Origin: JAFLCM01 sp964510955
GTDB taxonomy: Bacteria; Planctomycetota; Phycisphaerae; Phycisphaerales; UBA1924
Assembly (NCBI GenBank): GCA_964510955.1
Contig: CAZEDW010000006.1
Location: forward strand, 68,716 to 132,715
Direction: 5' to 3'
Length of the DNA: 64,000 nucleotides
Both the position numbers and the translations under genes were made by a program. Below the pieces are notes generated by a model, which ran no database searches, was not told the origin of the DNA, and saw nothing but the letters and a program-made list of their open reading frames with translations. This document shows positions 50,724 to 59,520 of the stretch, piece after piece. Numbering within the stretch: the stretch's first letter is position 1; the number at the start of each line of letters is the position of its first letter.

Positions 50724-53033
50724 ATGATCACCCGATCCGCCCTGCCGATTCTCCTGCTCGCGTCGGCGTCGGTCGCCCAGACGGCCGAGCACGTCGACCT
50801 CATCGGCTGCGACCATTGCGCCCAGACCAAGCAGTGCATGTCTCTCCCGCGAACGCGCGCCCTCCGCGAAGCGGCCGATCAGGACGCCTCGCGCGCCGTC
50901 AACACCAGCACCACCGACCTCACCCACTACGACCTCGACCTCACCATCAACCTCACCGGCTCCACCATCAGCGGCTCCAACACCCTGTCGCTCACCAGCC
51001 TCACCGACGGCCTGACCGTCATGCCGCTGCAGCTCTCCAGCAACTTCACCATCTCCTCCGTGCTGGTCAACGGCGTCACCCGCACCTTCACCCGCGTCGA
51101 CAGCATCAACTTCAACGTCAACCTCGGCCAGACCTTCAACACCGGCCAGGCCTTCACCGTCAAGGTCAACTACTCCGGCACCCCCTCCAGCGGCGGCAGC
51201 TTCGGCTCCATCACCTTCCGCACCCGCTCCGGCGCCCGCGAGGCCTACACGCTCAGCGAGCCCGACTTCGCCTACACCTGGTTCCCCTGCAAGAACCTCA
51301 ACACCGACAAGTGCGACGCCGACCTCAAGTTCACCGTCCCCAACGGCAACACCGTTGCCTCCAACGGCATTCTTCAAGGCACCACCGCCGTCGGCGGAAC
51401 CCAGACCCAGTGGTACTACAAGACCACCTACCCCACCGCCAACTACCTCTACTTCTTCTCCGTCACCAACTTCAACACCTACACCAACACGTGGAACTTC
51501 ACCCCCTCCGGCGGCAGCCCCATCGCCATGCCCCTGAAGTTCTTCATCTACCCCGAGAACGATTCCGCCGCCAACCGCAACGTCTGGTTCAACTGCTCCA
51601 ACATGCTCTCGGCCTACTCGCTCGACACCCGCTTCGGCGTCTACCCATTCGCCAGCGAGAAGTACGGCATCTACCAGTTCGGCTTCGGCGGCGGCATGGA
51701 GCACCAGACCTTCACCGGCCAGGGCGTCTTTGACGAGTCCGTCACCGCCCACGAGCTCGGCCACCAGTGGTGGGGAGACATGGTCACCTGCGCCGACTGG
51801 CACCACATCTGGTGCAACGAGGGATTCGCCACCTACACCGAAGCGCTGTGGAGCGAATGGAAGCCCGGCTCCTCCGGCCTCGGCGCCCTCTACGCCGCCA
51901 TGGCCGCCCGCCGACCCTCCAGCGTCAACGGCACCGTCTGGTGCCCAAGCCTCACCGACCAGAACCGCATCTTCAGCAGCGACTTCAGCTACCGCAAGGG
52001 CGGGTGGGTGCTGCACATGCTCCGGAAAGTCATGGGAGACGCCGCCTTCTTCCAAGGCCTTCGCAACCACCGCCAGAACCTGACCTACGGCGCCGTCACC
52101 ACCGAAGACTTCCAGGCCGCCTGCGAGGCCGCCTACGGCGCCAGCCTTAACTGGTTCTTCCAGGAGTGGGTCTACCAGCCCGGCGCCCCCGCCTACCAGA
52201 ATGCCAGCCGCATCATCACCGTCAACGGCCAGATGTACGCCGAGGTGTATCTCGCCCAGGTCCAGTCCGCCAGCTACCCCACCTACCAGATGCCCATCGA
52301 ACTGTCGATGCAGCCCCAGAACGCCCCGGGCATCTTCTTCAACGTTCAGAACTCCGCCCGCACCCAGTGGTACCTCGTCCCCGTCCCGGCGCCGCTGGTG
52401 AGCGGCATCGGCTTCGACAACAACAAGTGGATCCTGTGGACGTCGTCCACCTCCACCAGCTTTGTCGAAGGCCCGCCCAAGGTCATCGCCACCGCCCCCG
52501 CCGCCGGTTCGTCGACCCAGAGCAACGTCTTCACCGGCGCGTCGGTCACGTTCCACAAGGCCGTCACCGCCGCCGCCAACCAGTTCACGCTCACCGGCCC
52601 GGCGCCGTCCAACGCCGCCGTGCCGTTCACCTTCAACTACGACGCCCCCACTCAGACGGCCACGCTCACCCCCACCGCCGCGCTCGCGCCGGGCGACTAC
52701 TCCCTCACCGCGCTCGACACCATCACCGCCACCGCGGGAGCGCAGCGCCTCGACGGCGAGACCACGTCGCTCACCAACCCCGCCGCCCTCCCCTCGGGCG
52801 ACGGCATCGCCCAGGGCAACTTCGCCTTCCAGTTCACCATCACCGCCCCGCCCTCCTGCGTCGGCGACCTCAACGCCGACAACCAGGTCAACACCGCCGA
52901 CCTCACCATCCTCCTCGCCGCCTTCGGCACCAGTGTCCCGCCGGGCACCAGCGGCGACCTGAACGCCGACGGCCAAGTGAACACCGCGGACCTCACCATC
53001 ATGCTCGGGGCCTTCGGCGTGCCGTGCACCTGA
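50724..53033 (+). CDS. Secreted M1-family metallopeptidase with dockerin-like C-terminus
   Basis: The protein has 769 residues from ATG at 50724. A signal peptide ends about residue 18 (LLLASASVAQ). The N-terminal beta domain (about 50-210) and the catalytic domain (about 215-480) follow the aminopeptidase N order. The zinc site is HELGH (343-347) plus Glu366 in NEGFATYTEALW, with the 18-residue spacing of gluzincins. The exopeptidase motif reads GGMEH instead of the usual GAMEN. After a beta domain of the Big-like type, the C-terminus is the dockerin-like pair CVGDLNADNQVNTADLTILL / GDLNADGQVNTADLTIMLGA. It is likely a secreted aminopeptidase. Confidence 0.9.
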   Translation: MITRSALPILLLASASVAQTAEHVDLIGCDHCAQTKQCMSLPRTRALREAADQDASRAVNTSTTDLTHYDLDLTINLTGSTISGSNTLSLTSLTDGLTVMPLQLSSNFTISSVLVNGVTRTFTRVDSINFNVNLGQTFNTGQAFTVKVNYSGTPSSGGSFGSITFRTRSGAREAYTLSEPDFAYTWFPCKNLNTDKCDADLKFTVPNGNTVASNGILQGTTAVGGTQTQWYYKTTYPTANYLYFFSVTNFNTYTNTWNFTPSGGSPIAMPLKFFIYPENDSAANRNVWFNCSNMLSAYSLDTRFGVYPFASEKYGIYQFGFGGGMEHQTFTGQGVFDESVTAHELGHQWWGDMVTCADWHHIWCNEGFATYTEALWSEWKPGSSGLGALYAAMAARRPSSVNGTVWCPSLTDQNRIFSSDFSYRKGGWVLHMLRKVMGDAAFFQGLRNHRQNLTYGAVTTEDFQAACEAAYGASLNWFFQEWVYQPGAPAYQNASRIITVNGQMYAEVYLAQVQSASYPTYQMPIELSMQPQNAPGIFFNVQNSARTQWYLVPVPAPLVSGIGFDNNKWILWTSSTSTSFVEGPPKVIATAPAAGSSTQSNVFTGASVTFHKAVTAAANQFTLTGPAPSNAAVPFTFNYDAPTQTATLTPTAALAPGDYSLTALDTITATAGAQRLDGETTSLTNPAALPSGDGIAQGNFAFQFTITAPPSCVGDLNADNQVNTADLTILLAAFGTSVPPGTSGDLNADGQVNTADLTIMLGAFGVPCT

Positions 53034-53069
53034 CCGCCCGATCCGGAGCGCAGCTACGCTTTCGTCACT

Positions 53070-53810
53070 ATGACCGAGGCTCGCCCCGCTCACGGAATCA
53101 CTGTCCGCAGATCCGCCGACCGCGGGCACGCAGAGCACGGCTGGCTCGACAGCCGGCACACGTTTTCGTTCGGTGAATACCACGACCCCGATCACATGGG
53201 GTTCGGCCCGCTGCGCGTCATCAACGAGGACATCGTCGCGCCCGGCCGCGGCTTCGGGATGCACCCGCACCGCGACATGGAGATCATCTCGTACGTCCTG
53301 TCGGGCAAACTCCATCACCGCGACAGCCTGGGCAACTCGGGCGACATCAGCCCCGGCGAGATCCAGCACATCAGCGCCGCCTCGGGGATCGTGCACAGCG
53401 AGACTAACCCTTCCGCCGGCGAGCCGGTCCACTTCCTGCAGATCTGGATCGTCCCCTCGGCTCGTGGCGGCGAGCCGTCGTACCAGCAGCGGTCCATCCG
53501 CGGGCAGCGCGGCGACGGCTCGCTGGGGCTGATCATCTCGCCCGACGGGCGGGCCGGCACGATGCGCATCCGGCAGGATACGCTTGTCTACGCCGGGGTC
53601 TTCCCGCCGGGCGGCGGGGCCACCCACACCCTCGGCGCGGGGCGCGTCGCCTGGTTGCAGGTGGCCCGCGGCGGGCTGACGCTGAACGGTCAACCGCTGG
53701 TCGCGGGCGACGGCGCCTCCGCCGCCGGGCCGGGCACGCTTGACCTGCGCTTCGGCGCCTCGGGGGGCGAGGTACTGCTGTTCGATCTGCCCGCGACGAG
53801 TGTCTCCTGA
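53070..53810 (+). CDS. Pirin-family bicupin protein
   Basis: The protein has 246 residues from ATG at 53070. The N-terminal pirin cupin carries HTFSFGEYHDPDHMGFGPLR, GFGMHPHRDMEIISYVLSG and SGIVHSETNPS, where the His and Glu residues form the metal site. The C-terminal cupin (about 150-245) is of the YhaK type and ends without a second clear metal site. Relatives act as quercetin 2,3-dioxygenases or have unknown roles. It lies between secreted peptidases and sppA and is transcribed the same way. Confidence 0.9.
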   Translation: MTEARPAHGITVRRSADRGHAEHGWLDSRHTFSFGEYHDPDHMGFGPLRVINEDIVAPGRGFGMHPHRDMEIISYVLSGKLHHRDSLGNSGDISPGEIQHISAASGIVHSETNPSAGEPVHFLQIWIVPSARGGEPSYQQRSIRGQRGDGSLGLIISPDGRAGTMRIRQDTLVYAGVFPPGGGATHTLGAGRVAWLQVARGGLTLNGQPLVAGDGASAAGPGTLDLRFGASGGEVLLFDLPATSVS

Positions 53811-53910
53811 ACACGCCGACACGCCCGCTGGGCGAGCCGCCAACAATCCCGCCATGCGCCGGGCGCGACGCCGCGCCGGGGCGCCTGTGACATCCGCCGG
53901 TTGAATCACC

Positions 53911-55833
53911 ATGCGCACCAACCTCATCGTTCACCTTCTCTCCGCCGCCGTCATCCTGATCGGGGCGTGCCCGGCCTCGTCGCTTGCCAAGCCCGAGCCC
54001 AAGCACGGCGTGCCGGTGAAAGCCAAGAGCGCGCCCGCTCAGGAGGATCAGGCCGACGCGCAGGGCGGCAGCGGGCCGCTGGTGGCGTTCCTCACGCTCG
54101 ACGGGCCGATTGTCTCGCGGCGCCAACCGGCGCTGGACCTGATCGGCAGCGACGCGCCTCTTGGAGTGCTGGAGCTTGTGGACGCTATCCGCAACGTCGC
54201 CACTGACCCGGGCGTTCATGGGCTGGTGATCCAGCTCAAGTCGCCGGAGCTTGACGGGGCGGTCGTGGAGGAACTGGGCGACGCCATCAAGCGGGTGCGG
54301 GCGGCGGGCAAGAAGGTGCAGGTGTTCTCCTATCTGTACGGGCCGAGCGAGCTGGCGCTGGCGAGCTATGCCGACGAGGCGATGATCCAGACGGGCGGGG
54401 CCGTGTCGCTGCCGGGGGTTCACATGGAGGAGATGTTCTTCGCCGACCTGTTCGCGTGGGGCGGCGTGAAGCCCGACTTCGTGCAGATCGGCGACTACAA
54501 GGGCGCGAGCGAGGCGATGATGAACGCGAGGCCCAGCCCGCAGTGGGAGCAGAACATCAGCGGCCTGCTCGATGCGCTGTACGACACCTCACGCGAGCGG
54601 CTGAAGGCCGGGCGGAAGCTGAGCGATGCGAAGCTTGATGAGGCGATGAAAGCGTGCTTCGACGCGGACGCGGCCACGGCGAAGAGTGCCGGGCTGATCG
54701 ACACGGACATCGACCGGCTCGACCTTGAGGCGCAGGCAGAGAAGGTGTGGGGGGCGGACTTCGACTGGACCGAGGACCTCAGCGACACGATCCGGAACCA
54801 GGGCAAGCCGGACTTCGAGAAGATGGGCCTGTTCGAGGCGTTCGGCGAGGTGATGAAACTGCTGAAGCAGGACGACACGCCGCGCACCACGCGCGACACG
54901 GTGGCGGTGCTGCACATCGACGCCGAGATCGTGGACGGCGAGTCCGGCTCGGGCGGGGGGCTGATGGGCAGCGACGCCGTCGGCAGCGAGACCGTCCGCC
55001 AGGCGCTGGCCGACATCGAGGACGACGACAACGTGAAGGGGCTGGTGGTGCGGGTTGATTCGCCGGGCGGGAGCGCGGTGGCCAGCGAGATCATGTGGCA
55101 GGGCATCCGGCGCGTGGCGGCGAAGAAGCCGGTGTTCACGAGCGTGGGCGGGATGGCGGCCTCCGGGGGGTACTACGTCGCGGTGGCCGGTGACCGCATC
55201 TTCGTCGATCCATCGAGCATCGTCGGTTCCATCGGCGTGGTCGGGGGCAAGCTGGCCATGGGCGGGCTGTACGACAAGCTGCACATCAACGTCGTGGAGC
55301 GTTCGCGCGGCCCGTTGGGCGGGATCGAAGGGTCGATCAAGCCGTGGACCGACAGCGAGCGCGACCTGATCCGCGCCAAGATGAACGAGACCTACACCCT
55401 GTTCACCCAGCGCGTCAGCGCGGGGCGCAAGGGGATCGACCTGAAGACCACGGCCGAGGGGCGGCTGTTCACGGGTACGCAGGCGATCACGAACAACATG
55501 GCCGACGAGATCGGCGGGCTGGCGACCGCGGTGGACAAGATGAGCGAGAAGCTCGGGCTGGCCGAGGGGTCGTACGACGTGGTGGACTATCCCGAGCCGA
55601 TGACGATCGGCGAGGCGATCCGCGGCTCGATCGGGGGCGGGCTGATCAGGGCGCCGGGCGTGTCAGCGGGCGCGAACACGCCGTCGCTGGCGGCGGGGGT
55701 AATCGGCTCGGCGCTGAAGGAGGTGCTGGGCGACCGGGCCTGGCGACAAGTGCGCTCGCAGGTGCGGGCGCTGATGCAACTGCGGAAGTCGCCGGTGGTG
55801 CTGGCGGCGCCGCGGGTGATTTTCTTGAAATGA
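53911..55833 (+). CDS. sppA: Signal peptide peptidase SppA (S49, 67K type)
   Basis: The protein has 640 residues from ATG at 53911. An N-terminal hydrophobic segment (5-25) gives export or membrane anchoring. Two S49 halves are present: the first has FLTLDGPIVSRRQP and the Lys197 general base in GDYKGASEAMM; the second has VRVDSPGGSAVASEIMW and the nucleophile Ser418 in GGMAASGGYYVAVAG. This Ser/Lys dyad in separate halves is the E. coli SppA arrangement. It degrades cleaved signal peptides in the membrane. The three palindromic repeats follow the stop. Confidence 0.95.
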   Translation: MRTNLIVHLLSAAVILIGACPASSLAKPEPKHGVPVKAKSAPAQEDQADAQGGSGPLVAFLTLDGPIVSRRQPALDLIGSDAPLGVLELVDAIRNVATDPGVHGLVIQLKSPELDGAVVEELGDAIKRVRAAGKKVQVFSYLYGPSELALASYADEAMIQTGGAVSLPGVHMEEMFFADLFAWGGVKPDFVQIGDYKGASEAMMNARPSPQWEQNISGLLDALYDTSRERLKAGRKLSDAKLDEAMKACFDADAATAKSAGLIDTDIDRLDLEAQAEKVWGADFDWTEDLSDTIRNQGKPDFEKMGLFEAFGEVMKLLKQDDTPRTTRDTVAVLHIDAEIVDGESGSGGGLMGSDAVGSETVRQALADIEDDDNVKGLVVRVDSPGGSAVASEIMWQGIRRVAAKKPVFTSVGGMAASGGYYVAVAGDRIFVDPSSIVGSIGVVGGKLAMGGLYDKLHINVVERSRGPLGGIEGSIKPWTDSERDLIRAKMNETYTLFTQRVSAGRKGIDLKTTAEGRLFTGTQAITNNMADEIGGLATAVDKMSEKLGLAEGSYDVVDYPEPMTIGEAIRGSIGGGLIRAPGVSAGANTPSLAAGVIGSALKEVLGDRAWRQVRSQVRALMQLRKSPVVLAAPRVIFLK

Positions 55834-56726
55834 TCATCGCGATCGGGGTGGCACGCTCTCGTCTGCGAGAGCATGCTCATGAGAGGGTGGTGGTCCTTCG
55901 TCGCTGCTCGGACATGCTCTCGATGACGAGAGCATGCCACCCGAGGAAGCTTCCTGATTAGCGCGTCGCGGCGAAGGGGTACGGGCCTCTGCGGGAAGGA
56001 GGGGATGCTCGGACATGCTCTCGAAGACGGGAGCATGCCACCCGCCGCGCTCCCCGACGGCGGGGGGAGATCGGTCGGCGACTGAGCCGCTCCATCGGTC
56101 GGTTCGGCGCCGGGCGGCGCCGAAGGGCTCGCGGGCGTGGGAGGGTCAACGAGGCCCGGCTGATTGGGTGGCGGTGGCGTGGAGGTGGGCGGGTAGTTCG
56201 GGCGCTCGCGCTTGAGGACCGCCGCGGCGGCCTTTCGAGCCGTTTCAGCCCTGGCGCCGTCCTTGATGCCCGCGATGCGGATGAGGTGGTTGACCATCTC
56301 GGCGGCGGCCCAGGCCTTGCGCCGCTCGGCGCGGGCGCGGGTGATGCGCTCGAGCGTGTCGAGGGTGCGCTGGGTGTCGGGGTGGTCGTGCCAGGCGATG
56401 AGCTCTTCGACTGTAACGTCGAGCCTGGCGCAGAGATCGGCGAGCGGTTCGGTCGTGCAGAGGAAGGCGGTGAGGAGGGAGTTGGCGATGTCCTCGGGAA
56501 GGGGGGCGGGGATGTGGGGTGTTGGATGTGGGATGTCGGATGCGGCGCGGGGGGAGGCCGTGGAGTTTGGATTTGGGATTTGGGAGTTTGGATTTGGGGA
56601 GTCGGGTGGGGCGGGGGCGTGCGCGGGGACGGCGCGCGGGGCGAAACACGCGGTGCTTTCGCTGATTGGCGCGGCGTTTGGGTCGGGTGTGGCGAGCTTG
56701 GATTGGTTGGGGTCCCCGGTAATCAT
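55587..56726 (-). CDS. Hypothetical protein with HTH-like segment, 3' end invaded by repeats
   Basis: The protein has 379 residues from ATG at 56726. Residues about 1-75 are Pro/Ser/Asn-rich and coded over two 7-bp repeat arrays (SPNPNSQIPNPNS; DIPHPTPHIPAP). Residues about 75-160 (LLTAFLCTTEPLADLCARLD, TVEELIAWHDHPDTQRTLDT, RKAWAAAEMVNHLIRIAGIK) are a convincing helical domain with an HTH-like look. The following part runs through the palindromic repeats and then antisense to the last 250 bp of sppA; this part is probably not functional. The domain resembles small DNA-binding or phage-like proteins but I cannot name it. The true C-terminus is unsure. Confidence 0.5.
   Translation of the reverse strand: MITGDPNQSKLATPDPNAAPISESTACFAPRAVPAHAPAPPDSPNPNSQIPNPNSTASPRAASDIPHPTPHIPAPLPEDIANSLLTAFLCTTEPLADLCARLDVTVEELIAWHDHPDTQRTLDTLERITRARAERRKAWAAAEMVNHLIRIAGIKDGARAETARKAAAAVLKRERPNYPPTSTPPPPNQPGLVDPPTPASPSAPPGAEPTDGAAQSPTDLPPPSGSAAGGMLPSSRACPSIPSFPQRPVPLRRDALIRKLPRVACSRHREHVRAATKDHHPLMSMLSQTRACHPDRDDHFKKITRGAASTTGDFRSCISARTCERTCRQARSPSTSFSAEPITPAASDGVFAPADTPGALISPPPIEPRIASPIVIGSG
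55851..55876. repeat. Palindromic repeat copy 1 (GCATGCTCTCG type)
   Basis: GCACGCTCTCG - TCTG - CGAGAGCATGC: an 11-bp stem with one mismatch and a 4-base loop. It lies 17 bp after the sppA stop. Confidence 0.75.
55906..55943. repeat. Palindromic repeat copy 2
   Basis: CATGCTCTCG (55913-55922) - ATGA - CGAGAGCATG (55927-55936), a perfect 10-bp stem. It is flanked by GCTCGGA on the left and CCACCCG on the right, shared with copy 3. Confidence 0.8.
56006..56044. repeat. Palindromic repeat copy 3
   Basis: GCTCGGA, then CATGCTCTCG - AAGA - CGGGAGCATG (56014-56037), then CCACCCG. The stem has one mismatch. The whole 37-base unit matches copy 2 except for three bases. Confidence 0.8.
56510..56544. 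repeat. Heptamer array of GGATGTG type
   Basis: Five consecutive 7-bp units: GGATGTG, GGGTGTT, GGATGTG, GGATGTC, GGATGCG. It lies inside the hypothetical gene, coding the HP-rich stretch on the minus strand. Confidence 0.8.
56562..56603. repeat. Heptamer array of GGATTTG/GGAGTTT type
   Basis: Six consecutive 7-bp units: GGAGTTT, GGATTTG, GGATTTG, GGAGTTT, GGATTTG, GGGAGTC. It is 17 bp from the GGATGTG array and distinct from it in sequence but equal in period. Confidence 0.85.
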
Positions 56727-57017
56727 GAACCCAGTATTCAACGGGTTGGCGCCGGGGCAAGGGCGATTTGGCGCATGGACCGAAGATTGCGCACGGGGGT
56801 GGTGATGCGCGCGAGATTGCTGCGGCGACTGCCGAGCACTGGCGGGAAAGCTGATCGTGGCCCCTGGTGATCGACGTCGGATCAAATGGGTTACCAGTCG
56901 GACGAAAGGGGCACAACGGACCGAGGACAGTTCATCGTGGCACCCAGTTGGGGCATCTGGCGAACGTCGCAGGTGGATGCTGGCACTGCTCAGCATCGCG
57001 TAAACTCCCGCCCTCGT

Positions 57018-58736
57018 ATGCGCCCCCGCGCCCTCGCCCAATACGCCGTCCTTGCCGCGCTGCTGGCGTTCTTCGCGGTGTTTCTGCTGTACCCAATCGC
57101 GCTGACGGTGCGGGGCGGGTTCGCCGCTGATCTTGAGACTGGGCGGGGGTTCACGCTGCGGCACCTGGTGCAGGTGTTCGACGATCCGGTTTTGCGCGAG
57201 AGCCTGTTCAACTCGCTGTGCGTGGCGGCGGTGACGACCACGCTGGCGACGGTGATCGCGCTGCCCCTGGCGGTTCTGGCGGCGGGGTATCGGTACCCGC
57301 TCAAGGGGTTCTGGAGTGCGCTGGTGCTGGTGCCGATGATCCTGCCGCCGTTCGTGGGGGCGATCGGGGTGCGGGCGATCCTGGGGCGGGCGGGGGCGCT
57401 CAACGCGCTGTTCGGGGCGCACTGGGACGTTTTGGGGGCGGGGAAGTTCTGGGGGGTGTGCGCGACGCAGGCGCTGGGGCTGTACCCGATCATTTATCTC
57501 AACGCCACGGCGTCTTTGGCCAACCTTGACCCCGCGCTGGACGAGGCGGCGCAGTCGCAGGGGGCGCGTTGGTGGACGCGGCTGTTCCGCATCACGCTGC
57601 CGCTCATCAGGCCCGGGCTGTTCGCGGGCGGGACGATCGTGTTCATCTGGTCGTTCACGGAGCTGGGCACGCCGCTGATGTTCGACTATTACGCGGTGGC
57701 GCCGGTGCAGATTTTCAATGGGCTGAAGGAGGTGAACAGCAGCCCGGTGCCGTACGCGCTGACGGTGGTGATGCTGGGGGGCGCGGTGGTGCTGTATCTG
57801 CTGGGCAAGGTGGCGTTCGGCGGGAAGGGCTATGCGATGTACGCCAAGGCGTCGCGCGCGGGGAGCGAGCACCAGTTGACCGGCTTGGGCGGCCTGGCGG
57901 CGTGCGCGGTGTTCGCAGTGGTGACGCTGCTGGCGGTGTCGCCGCACCTGGGGGTGATTGTCAACAGCTTCAGCGCGCCGGGGCAGTGGTATGACTCGGT
58001 GCTGCCGCGGGCGTTCACGGGGCAGCACTACCAACAGGCGCTGGGGCATCCGCTGGCGTTCGGTGCGATCGTGAACAGCCTGAAGCTCTCGGCAGCGGCG
58101 GTGGCGATCGACCTGGTGCTGGGGGTGCTGATCGCGTATGTGCTGGTGCGCACCACGATCAAGGGGCGGGCGATCCTGGACGGTTGCGCGATGCTGCCGC
58201 TGGCGGTGCCGGGGCTGGTGCTGGCGTTCGGGTATGTGGCGATGAGCCTGAGCTGGCCGCTGAAGCCGGGGGCGCCGATGGCGGGGTGGGCCGACATTTT
58301 GGGGTCGGCGCCGAACCCGGTGCCGCTCTTGATCATCGCGTATGGCGTGCGCCGGCTGCCGTATGTGGTGCGCTCGGCGGTGGCGGGGTTGCAGCAGACC
58401 TCGGGCGAGCTTGAGGAGGCGGCGGTGAACCTGGGGGCGTCGACGTTCCTGGCGGTGCGGAAGGTGATCGTGCCGCTCATCGCCGCGAACCTGATCGCCG
58501 GCGGGCTGCTGGCGTTCAGCTTCGCGATGCTGGAGGTGTCGGACTCGCTGATCCTGGCGCAACAGGAGCGGCACTTCCCGATCACCAAGGCGATCTATGG
58601 GTTCGCGGATCGGCTGGGCGACGGGCTGCACATCGCCAGCGCGATGGGCGTGTGGGGGATGGCGCTCCTGACGGTGACGCTGGTGGGCGCGAGCGCGGTG
58701 ATGGGGAAGAAGCTGGGGGCGATCTTCAGGGTGTGA
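57018..58736 (+). CDS. Fused ABC transporter permease, iron(III)/thiamine/2-aminoethylphosphonate type
   Basis: The protein has 572 residues from ATG at 57018; upstream sequence in frame is not hydrophobic and is not included. About 12 membrane helices form two BPD-type permease halves. Each half has an EAA loop: DEAAQSQGARWWTRLFRI (about residue 178) and LEEAAVNLGASTFLAVRK (about 470). This fused arrangement is typical of FbpB/ThiP/PhnU-type importers. No substrate-binding protein or ATPase is adjacent in the window, so the substrate is unknown. Its last 11 bp overlap the end of truB on the other strand. Confidence 0.9.
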   Translation: MRPRALAQYAVLAALLAFFAVFLLYPIALTVRGGFAADLETGRGFTLRHLVQVFDDPVLRESLFNSLCVAAVTTTLATVIALPLAVLAAGYRYPLKGFWSALVLVPMILPPFVGAIGVRAILGRAGALNALFGAHWDVLGAGKFWGVCATQALGLYPIIYLNATASLANLDPALDEAAQSQGARWWTRLFRITLPLIRPGLFAGGTIVFIWSFTELGTPLMFDYYAVAPVQIFNGLKEVNSSPVPYALTVVMLGGAVVLYLLGKVAFGGKGYAMYAKASRAGSEHQLTGLGGLAACAVFAVVTLLAVSPHLGVIVNSFSAPGQWYDSVLPRAFTGQHYQQALGHPLAFGAIVNSLKLSAAAVAIDLVLGVLIAYVLVRTTIKGRAILDGCAMLPLAVPGLVLAFGYVAMSLSWPLKPGAPMAGWADILGSAPNPVPLLIIAYGVRRLPYVVRSAVAGLQQTSGELEEAAVNLGASTFLAVRKVIVPLIAANLIAGGLLAFSFAMLEVSDSLILAQQERHFPITKAIYGFADRLGDGLHIASAMGVWGMALLTVTLVGASAVMGKKLGAIFRV

Positions 58737-59499
58737 CGGGGCCGGGGTCAGCGAGGGGGATCAGATGATGCGCGTCGATGCGCTCTGGCATGTTGTCCAT
58801 GCTCATGGCCTGCTCGACGGCGAACGAGCCGGAGCGGGTGCGCACGAGCGACGTGAGGACGCCGCCGGTCTTGAGGGCGAGGCCGATATCGCGGGCGATG
58901 GAGCGGATGTAGGTACCCTTGCCGCAGTCGATGGTGAGGGCGAGCTCGGGCCAGTGGTAGCTGTCGATGGCGATGGAGTCGATGCGGACGGGGCGGGGTT
59001 CGAGGCGGGCGGCGTCGGAGTCCTTTTGAGCGACGAGGCCCGAGCCCTCGGCGTGGGAGTCGTCGAGCTTTCCCTTGCGGGCGAGCTCGTAGGCCCGCTT
59101 GCCGTCGATCCACACGGCGGAGTGGGCCGGGGGCAACTGCATGACGTTCCCCACGAAGCTGCGAAGGGCGTGCTCGACCGCCGCGCGGTCCGGGGGGGCC
59201 GGGACGGGGACGGTGGTGGTTTCCCGCTCAAGGTCGTGGCTCTCGCTGACGCGCGAAAGGTCGATGACGGCGCGGTATTGCTTGGGCTGGGCCATGAGCG
59301 ATTCGACCAGGCGCGTGCCCTTGCCGATGCAGATGATCAGCACGCCGGTGGCGAGCGGGTCGAGGGTCCCGGCGTGGCCGACGCGGGCGCCGGCGGTGGC
59401 GCGGCGGACGCGGGTGACGACACGGGTGCTGGTCCAGCCGAGCGGCTTGTTGATGACCAGCAGGCCGTTGAGGTCGGGGCGTTTATTGCGGAGGCCCAT
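58726..59499 (-). CDS. truB: tRNA pseudouridine-55 synthase
   Basis: The protein has 257 residues from ATG at 59499. GLLVINKPLGWTSTRVV and VGHAGTLDPLATGVL, with catalytic Asp47, are diagnostic; QLPPAHSAVWIDGKRAYELA and CGKGTYIRSIARDIG follow. TruB makes pseudouridine 55 in the T-loop of tRNA. It is the last gene of the minus-strand run, 21 bp after phrB. A Gly/Ser/Asp-rich insertion around residue 150 lengthens the thumb region. Confidence 0.96.
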   Translation of the reverse strand: MGLRNKRPDLNGLLVINKPLGWTSTRVVTRVRRATAGARVGHAGTLDPLATGVLIICIGKGTRLVESLMAQPKQYRAVIDLSRVSESHDLERETTTVPVPAPPDRAAVEHALRSFVGNVMQLPPAHSAVWIDGKRAYELARKGKLDDSHAEGSGLVAQKDSDAARLEPRPVRIDSIAIDSYHWPELALTIDCGKGTYIRSIARDIGLALKTGGVLTSLVRTRSGSFAVEQAMSMDNMPERIDAHHLIPLADPGPVTP

Positions 59500-59520
59500 G
59501 GGCTCAATCGTACGGACGCG

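Noticed and set aside
50349..53927. 1192-codon open frame on the minus strand
   Set aside because: It is antisense to the M1 peptidase and pirin genes, both of which have complete motifs.
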